From Flammulina velutipes (Eukaryota; Basidiomycota; Agaricomycetes; Agaricales; Physalacriaceae), in assembly GCA_011800155.1 (NCBI GenBank), contig CM022373.1:1984001-2048000 (forward strand): a stretch of 64,000 bases of DNA, written 5' to 3'. Both the position numbers and the translations under genes were made by a program. Numbering within the stretch: position 1 is the stretch's first letter; each line of letters starts with the position of its first letter. Below are positions 58,301 to 64,000 of this stretch, piece by piece. The notes under the pieces are model-generated. The model saw only the letters and a list, made by a program, of their open reading frames with translations, made no database searches and was not told where the DNA came from.

Positions 58301-59581
58301 CTCAATGCGCCTGGGATTCCACATGGTCCACCGTTATGGCCGAGCTGAAAGCATAAGCCCATTGTTTGCAGCGACGTCTTGGAGAAGTGACCCGTCGAAC
58401 CCCAAACCTGAAAAAAAAGTGTCGGTATATGAGGAAGAGAAATATTGTGACACATACCTTGACCATATGGAGAGGTGTCAAGCTATGGCGCTTGAGACAA
58501 CAGATACGACATTCCAAGAACTCCCCACATGTCGTACACTTAAAGAGCTCCGCCACAGAACGGTCTGGCGATGCATACATGTTTATAGTGGGCGTGGTAG
58601 ACGATGCGTCAGGGGAAGGAGTAGTAGAGGGATTAGTCGACGGGGGGACTGAGGTTTCTGAATCCGCCGTCGGTGTTGGCACAGTCGGAGAGATAGACGA
58701 TGCGTCGGGGGAAGGAGTAGTAGAGGGATTAATTGAAGGGGAGATTGAAGTTTCTGAATCCGTTGTGGGAGCAGGTGTCGCGCTCGAGGGCAAGACCAAG
58801 GGGGCCTGGCAGGTGTGGCAGCAAGCGTGAGCCGGAATGGTCTCACGTACAAATGTCTCGCCAAGGATCGTGTCGACCATGGGAAGGAACATCGACATGG
58901 GATCATCCTAGAATACATCCATTAATTTCCCGACTGGAAGGCAGGCAGAAAACATACCGAGCTGGCGTAGCTTTTCCGCTTGCTCTCCCGGACATCACCT
59001 GTCTCGTCTATCAAGGCGGCGGGGTTGCACCCTTCCTCGACATCCTGCCACGGGTCCTCATGATCCACCTCCCCTTCTCCACCTTCCTCACCAGACTCTG
59101 ACTCTTCTCCAAGGAGAAGAGTATCATCAACGCTGGGAGGGACGCCAATCCAGTCAGATTCTTCGCCTGCGTTGGAGATACGGACACGCTTGGCCGTGCG
59201 TACATCGCGACCTTCCGTAACCTGAATATGACGTTGCCCGTCGGTAGAAAGCTCTATAGTCGTGTCGACGTCTCTCCGTGTATATCCTGGAAGTGTCGCG
59301 TGAGGTCTTGCTTGCGGAAGAGAGATATCCGAAAGAGGATTTTGGCCGCGTCTGCGAGTGGCGATAGGGCGGGTAGCCTCTAGATTGGGGATGGTATAGA
59401 CACCCGGCTGTGGGACGCGCTGGGAGGTTTGAGGTTGAGAAGATGAACCAACATCGTGTGCCAGACGAGCAGAACGTGGACTGAGGATGGAGGAAGTTCC
59501 AAAGTTCTTGATTTCGAAGTTCCGTCGTGCTGCGTAGTCCTCAGCGGTGCGCCTTCTTCCGTTCCATGTTTGATCGGGCAT
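55308..59581 (-). CDS. KDZ transposase with CxC2 cysteine cluster
   Basis: Transposase of the Kyakuja-Dileera-Zisupton class. Exons include 59581-58958, 58907-58458, 58407-57842, 57795 downwards and several more, with the frame maintained throughout. The N-terminus is disordered. Then come the CxC2 cluster (HACCHTCQAPL, ELFKCTTCGEFLECRICCLK, RHSLTPLHMVK, GHNGGPC, VNGIHLVSTSTCGC) and the RNase H-like core: first Asp in ALIIGMDACFRLENR, KGLRATGVGGCICTRHE, second Asp in MVSYDVGCQWKI, PVWHGAVHEDAC, and Glu in GMTDGEAVERVWS. Long helices follow (KAYARKERWREEVILLEEEM) to the stop. All expected catalytic and metal-binding residues are present and I saw no stop or frameshift. It is a candidate autonomous element of this class. 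Confidence 0.9.
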
Positions 59582-60034
59582 ACTGAAGGTCGAGCAATAC
59601 GGTCCTAAGACGAATCATGGTGAACAGATGTGGTGGAAAAATAGAGCTACAGTGACTTACTGTCACGAGTTACGGTGACTTCTGGTTGGCTCCTTGACTT
59701 CTCGTCTTCAACTCGGGCTACTCGTTACTTCCAACTTTGGACGTGGGTCCAGCTGTCTTGGGGGGCTTTGTGCAATTGCGAGGGTCTTCTGCCTAGCTAG
59801 CGGTATCTGTTCTGGGACCTGGCTACCTTTACGCACCAGGTCCTGTATCTACTTCCAATTTGTCCGATGTTCGACGTGTTCGACCCGGAACTGTGGCAAT
59901 CGCAAAGTTATGCAATTAGCCATAATTTGCCTGATGGCTCCCGGTCACACCGCTCTATCGCACCATGCTTTTGAGGCACGTTAGCAACGGATATATATCT
60001 TCCTCACTATTCTAGCATCTTTCGTGCGTCAACG
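59582..60034. other. Divergent region between KDZ and a small plus-strand gene
   Basis: Upstream region of both genes. A TATATAT stretch at about 59991-59997 lies 40 bp before the ATG at 60035 and fits a TATA box for that gene. No other gene is supported. Confidence 0.45.
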
Positions 60035-60523
60035 ATGCCCAAAGATACTTCGGACATCTCCACCCCGCCCCCCTCCACGCCCTATGTCAAGCCAAAGAGG
60101 ACTCCACCCGTCAAAGCCTTTCGTATGGCCACAGGTAAATTCTTATCTCGTCGCAGCATCACCACTCCTAACGGCGACGTAGCACAGCGTTTTTTTGTTA
60201 CGCCTGCCCAATTCACATTCATTCGTCACCAAAAACCCGAATATGTGAAACACCGAGGCAACCCGGAGGCACGCAAGATCTGTTTGGACGCCCTTTGGGC
60301 CACCTTTTTGGAGCGCTATCCTGAACACGATATCCCTCCGTTCCCGGAGGAAGCTGACATGGTCAAACGCTTCCACGAGACCCGCGCATTGGTACGTTGA
60401 GTTCCTCTATTGATCATGTCCTATGTCTCTAATCGTACGTTTGAATAGTCCCTCGGAAACAAACTTGACAATATGATCGATTTCTCCTCAGGGACTCGGC
60501 GCCGTTTGAATAAGCCTCAGTAG
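60035..60523 (+). CDS. Small KDZ-linked protein of unknown function
   Basis: Two exons, 60035-60391 and 60449-60523, joined in frame by a 57-nt intron with GTACGT donor, giving 143 aa. It has a Pro/Thr/Lys-rich start (PPPSTPYVKPKRTPPVKAFR), then a compact part (FFVTPAQFTFIRHQKPEYVK; ICLDALWATFLERYPEHDIP) and a basic end (GTRRRLNKPQ). No known family. It diverges from the KDZ transposase and may belong to the same element. Confidence 0.6.
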
Positions 60524-61104
60524 ACCTCAGTAGACTGGTTTGAACTCGAGGGACCTCCTATATTCCATACCAATGCATATTGTTTTACCACGCCATTTTT
60601 GATTACTGTCCGGTACGCCACCGGTGGCTGTGTTTAATTCCAGATCAATGTAGAACCAATCTGAATCATCTCTCCACTCGACCACCATGTCGGACCCTAG
60701 CCCACAACGTGCACGTATCATTTCGATTCGAAGTGCTCCTACTTCAGCTCGCGGTAATTATCTGCTTTATTTATTATGACTTTCAGCTTACCATCGTTCT
60801 AGATTTGCCTCCGCGGGCTGAATTTTTTTTGGCGCAGGGGCAGTTTTATCACCAAGTTTTCTACCGTCGCTCATCCTTCATGCGCGAAATGTCTCGCAAT
60901 CTCTGGCACCGGCACGTCCATCAAGCACCGTGCGCTATGAGCTACGACTGGTCCTGCGCGCGAGGTAGAGAGCAGCAGTTTAATGGAGAGAGGGTAGAGA
61001 AGGTCTGGGAGATACTCCGAGTGAAGCGCTAAATTGTTTACGTCGCAAATGCATAACCCCGTTCACTGTCTAACATCCCGACTCTACGCTACAAAATGAT
61101 CCCC
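60524..61104. other. Spacer with one unsupported open frame
   Basis: A plus-strand frame at 60580-61032 includes SFMREMSRNLWHRHVHQAPC but has no recognised domain or start context. I leave it uncalled. It may be an old gene fragment. Confidence 0.3.
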
Positions 61105-61844
61105 TCAAATCTGTCTGTCTCTTGCACCTTCATGCTCTCGGGCAATCACTGAATCCACCCAATCGTCCCTCTCGCGTTCCCAAATTGTCCTCTCGGTTTC
61201 CACCTCCCTCATCCGGCTGTTCCATTGCACTTCATCAAAAAGGTCTTCGTTCTTCCCCTCAGCATTCAGCTGGACCTTCGACGCTTTGACAAAGGGGTAT
61301 TTGATTGGCCGGGCATACCGCATCAGTGCCGACTCGACTGACAGCCAGCGTGCACTGTCGAGGTCGAGAGCGCGTTGCAACTCCTGGCGAAATCGACCTG
61401 AGCGCCGCATGCAGCACGCGACGTTAACGACGTCTTCGTGCTGATAAATTCCTAATTGCTCGAAAACGACACTTATCCACTCCAGTGAATTAGCTTGGAT
61501 CCATTCGAGGACACCGCGGTGTATGAATCGTGGATCTGGCGACATCAGCAACCCCCGCGCTGGTGTACGGTCCTCGCGGTGGGTGTGATGATCCATGTCT
61601 GAACAGCTCTCCAGTTCTGCAAACAATTAAGATTCCGAGAAGGGTGTGATCGAGATGGCACTTCACCTTCATAAAGGGCGGCTTGTTCGAGAAAATAACG
61701 CTCGGGAAGGGGACGGATTGAACGAAGGACTCTTTGCACATAGCTAATGAGTGGTCAGCCAAAGGAATGCTTTTCATGTCATACCACCTACTCGCGACTG
61801 AATTCAAGGTAAATGTTGCGCAGATGCTCTTGCACTGCCAACAT
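61105..61844 (-). CDS. Unknown small protein in the KDZ region
   Basis: Three exons on the minus strand, with introns of about 48-50 nt after SRD and after LYE, give about 213 aa from ATG 61844: MLAVQEHLRNIYLEFSRDYV, then RPLPERYFLEQAALYEELES, then a helical body (LEWIQANSLEWISVVFEQLG; RSGRFRQELQRALDLDSARW) and a charged C-terminal helix (ERTIWERERDDWVDSVIARE). All junctions keep frame. Not recognised; the clean frames next to KDZ suggest element cargo. Confidence 0.6.
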
Positions 61845-62207
61845 TGCGGAGGGGGAAAAGTGTAGCGCGAGATAATAATTGTATGTGACACTATATATAC
61901 ATTTCCAATATATGTAAAGGCACTCGACCGTAGTTCTAAGAACACTCGCTCGAGCGAGTTCTCTGCACCCTGCTTCTATATAAAATTTAAATAGAGGCAT
62001 AACCTGACATATATATACACGTTTACTATCGTTGATGAAGTACAGCAAGTCTACCAGGCCTGGAAGTATGAATTTTATAAAAGTCCAATATAAATCCCAT
62101 AAATGGATTCGACAAACAGGAATCATTACGCTTTTAGGTTCAGACTTCTCGCACTTTTTGGTTTCTCACCTCTGCGTCGAACTTCATAGATCAAATACGC
62201 TACGGTA
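61845..62207. promoter_or_regulatory. Divergent AT-rich promoter region
   Basis: Between the starts of the minus-strand gene (61844) and the plus-strand gene (62208). It is AT-rich with several TATATA stretches (61890-61900, 62008-62020) and a CGAGCGAGTT segment near 61952. A plausible bidirectional promoter. Confidence 0.4.
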
Positions 62208-62944
62208 ATGGGGCGCAAACGACTCTATCATACCCAGGAAGAGAAAGAGGAAGCACGACGCCGCAACCGTATGACTTGGTATGACCGGCATGTATCTTTC
62301 ACTTGTAAAGACGACAGCAAGTAACTTAATTATCAAATCAGGAATCGCAAGAAGATCTTAAAAGCATACAAAATTCGTAAACTCAACCAGGCAGTAGCTT
62401 CCTCATCTACCAGTGTCTCGCGCGGGGGTTCGACCAGTGTGGCGCACATCAATGAAACGGAGACGGCCGTCCCAAGCGACATGGCGCTGGAGTACAGGCA
62501 AGAAAGGTAAGATTGAATTTGTTGCCTAAACGCTATTGTCTAACTCTATCTATAAGCCCGAAGAACGCCCCAAGGCATGATGTGGCGCCACAGATACTAT
62601 TAGGTCGTGTTCACAAGCAACACAGATTGCTTCGGGATTTCATGGGATCAGATGACGTTACATTTTCACTGCGCGTCGCCGCCGAAGTCCAGCTGGTGGA
62701 ATCAAGTCTCCAGCTCAAGGCTATATGCAATTACATGGATAATGTTGCTGCCTTCATTGATGGGGCGCGCCCCCATATCTCACTCTTGTGGCAGAACTTC
62801 GGAGCGGTCCCGGAATGGAAAGAAGCGAGGACACTTCAGAACAGCATGATGTCTGTCATCCAATATCTGGATGAAATTCATCATCGTGTTGAAGGCGGGG
62901 ATTTGGTTGACGCCTTGGCACTCAATTTACTTTCATTTCAGTAG
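62208..62944 (+). CDS. Basic 'GRKRLYHTxEEK…YDRNRKK' protein
   Basis: The N-terminus MGRKRLYHTQEEKEEARRRN continues through TWYDR-NRKKILKAYK, a basic helical motif often seen in proteins linked to mushroom transposons and probably binding DNA. The YDR/NRK junction needs an intron with a GC donor (GCATGT at about 62289) and AATCAG acceptor. Two further exons follow: SSTSVSRGGSTSVAHINETE, then a helical C-terminal part (RVHKQHRLLRDFMGSDD; VAAEVQLVESSLQLKAICNY; GARPHISLLWQNFG) ending at TAG 62942-62944. About 200 aa. Its stop codon directly abuts that of the convergent minus-strand gene. Confidence 0.6.
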
Positions 62945-63879
62945 CTAGGGCATTGGAATAATGCATATGTGGTTGTCCCGTATTGCCTGCTTATACTTGT
63001 CCCTCGCCACTGTCAAAGAACTAAAACCTTCATGGAGTGATGCAGGTACCCCGACAGAGGAAAGGTGCGCCTCAATTCTATTTCACCAGTAAGCCCGGGG
63101 CAATCGGGAGGCGATAACGGAATATCACTCACGTGGATGTGTAGATGCCCGGATGCTGTCCACGATAGACACAATAGAAACGTCGTGATTCCTCGCTGGG
63201 ACAGAGTGGCGTCATTGGGGGCAATGCGACACCACGCAGATCCAGAGGAACAGGAAGAATATGTGGCGTTGGTGGATCTCCATCAGCGTTACTAACCCAG
63301 CCTCGTTCCTGGGCATAATTCCATGCGTCGCGCGCCTCCTCCAGTGTGGCGTACCCTTTGACACAGCTCTGCCTGACACCTTCAAAAGCCGGTTTCGTCA
63401 GTCTCCAGCTAGTATAGACACCAGGAGGGCGTCCAATGAAGACGACGTAGAACGAGTGTCTAAGCCGGGCCTTCTTGCGTTTCCTTTCTGCAACAACTTC
63501 CGCCCCTCCGATCTGAGCGGTTCCTGCAGTCGCCCTACCTCTTGTCAGCTCGCAAGGTGATACCGAAACGACGCACATACCAATGCGCGGTGCCTGTGCC
63601 CCCCCTCTGGGAGCCAATCCGATACGAAGTGGTATCTGCAGCCGCTCTTTTCCTCTCTTGAATTGCCATTAGACCACGACCATGAGGCGCTTCATGAAAC
63701 GTACCAGCTTCATCGGCAGCTTGATTCTCCGCAAGAGTCAGAGCGATGATGAGGGGTGTAATGTCATCCCGGTCTGAAATTTCCAGATCGATGCTGTCTT
63801 CCGCGCAGGTGGCATACTCGCTGGAGGGCTCTTCAGATGATGAGACCCAAATGACTGGGCGAGCGTCAGAGTCACTCAT
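62945..63879 (-). CDS. Protein with two tandem RNase H1 N-terminal (viroplasmin-type) domains
   Basis: Starts MSDSDARPVIWVSSSEEPSS at 63879 with an acidic first exon, then a short intron of about 39 nt near 63525-63563 (the least certain junction). Domain 1: HSFYVVFIGRPPGVYTSWRL to GYATLEEARDAWNYAQERGW. After a Pro-rich linker, domain 2 starts RRFYCVYRGQHPGIYTS and, over a 54-nt intron, continues TIEAHLSSVGVPASLHEG and LTVARDKYKQAIRDNH, ending IIPMP-stop at 62947. This domain binds RNA/DNA hybrids or dsRNA in RNase H1 and in caulimovirus P6. No catalytic RNase H domain follows. Domain 2 is more diverged. A nucleic-acid-binding role for a mobile element is inferred. Confidence 0.7.
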
Positions 63880-64000
63880 GGATGTCGACGACAGAGGAAC
63901 AAATAAGTGTGATTGGCAGACATAGATCCGACGATAGAGGCACGATTCTTCTTATTTCAAACTAAGTATATGTACCGAACTGACAGGCTGCGATGCGCAC
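63880..64000. other. Window end, upstream region of the minus-strand gene
   Basis: Presumed promoter of the tandem RNase H1-N gene. Too short to judge. Confidence 0.3.

Noticed and set aside
38341..64000. CRISPR array or prokaryotic mobile element
   Set aside because: Genes have spliceosomal introns and repeats lack the CRISPR repeat-spacer pattern; the region is eukaryotic transposon DNA.

Overview
The window looks like nuclear DNA of a mushroom-forming basidiomycete (Agaricomycetes). Genes are split by many 45-60 nt GT-AG introns with CTAAY-like branch points. The gene content is typical of that class: a DUF6534 membrane protein, a DUF6699 protein, a CYP63-like P450, a secreted GMC oxidoreductase and a KDZ transposase with a CxC2 cysteine cluster. 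Exon limits below were deduced by eye from frame continuity and splice signals, with no transcript data.

Left part (about 1-38 kb), ordinary chromosome. In order: a serine/acidic protein of unknown role; a secreted GMC oxidoreductase; a wax-synthase-type acyltransferase; a DUF6534 membrane protein; the mitoribosomal protein mL44; an F-BAR/DEP/RhoGAP (Rgd2-like) protein; a DHA2-type MFS transporter; a CYP63-like P450; a DUF6699 protein; nucleoporin Nup54/Nup57; U2 snRNP subunit SF3B1; a cytidylyltransferase-fold protein that has lost its HxGH motif; an uncharacterised fungal protein; and cytosolic lysyl-tRNA synthetase. A dispersed repeat of 0.8-0.9 kb with Pol III-like A and B boxes lies in inverted orientation on either side of the SF3B1/cytidylyltransferase pair. 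An eroded third copy lies near 2.2 kb.

Right part (about 38-64 kb), a mobile-element island. The first block holds a DDE integrase-core gene with an AT-hook and HTH, a divergently transcribed unknown gene, a Ulp1/C48-type protease and a further unknown plus-strand gene. Later insertions have broken into it: a 1.42 kb non-coding element sits in the first unknown gene at a TTAA site (removing it restores the frame), and a fold-back element with two almost identical 1156-bp arms sits in the other. A third copy of the fold-back terminus begins at 51377 and supplies the stop codon of the gene upstream.

The second block (about 51.4-64 kb) holds an apparently intact KDZ transposase and uncharacterised companions: a Trp-rich-domain protein, two small proteins of unknown role, a basic 'YDRN' protein, and a protein with two tandem RNase H1 N-terminal-type domains. 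The last two genes converge so tightly that their stop codons abut in one TAGCTA hexamer. Integrase plus SUMO-type protease, and KDZ plus its companions, are best read as two separate transposon gene sets in a shared insertion zone. Element ends could not be fixed for either.
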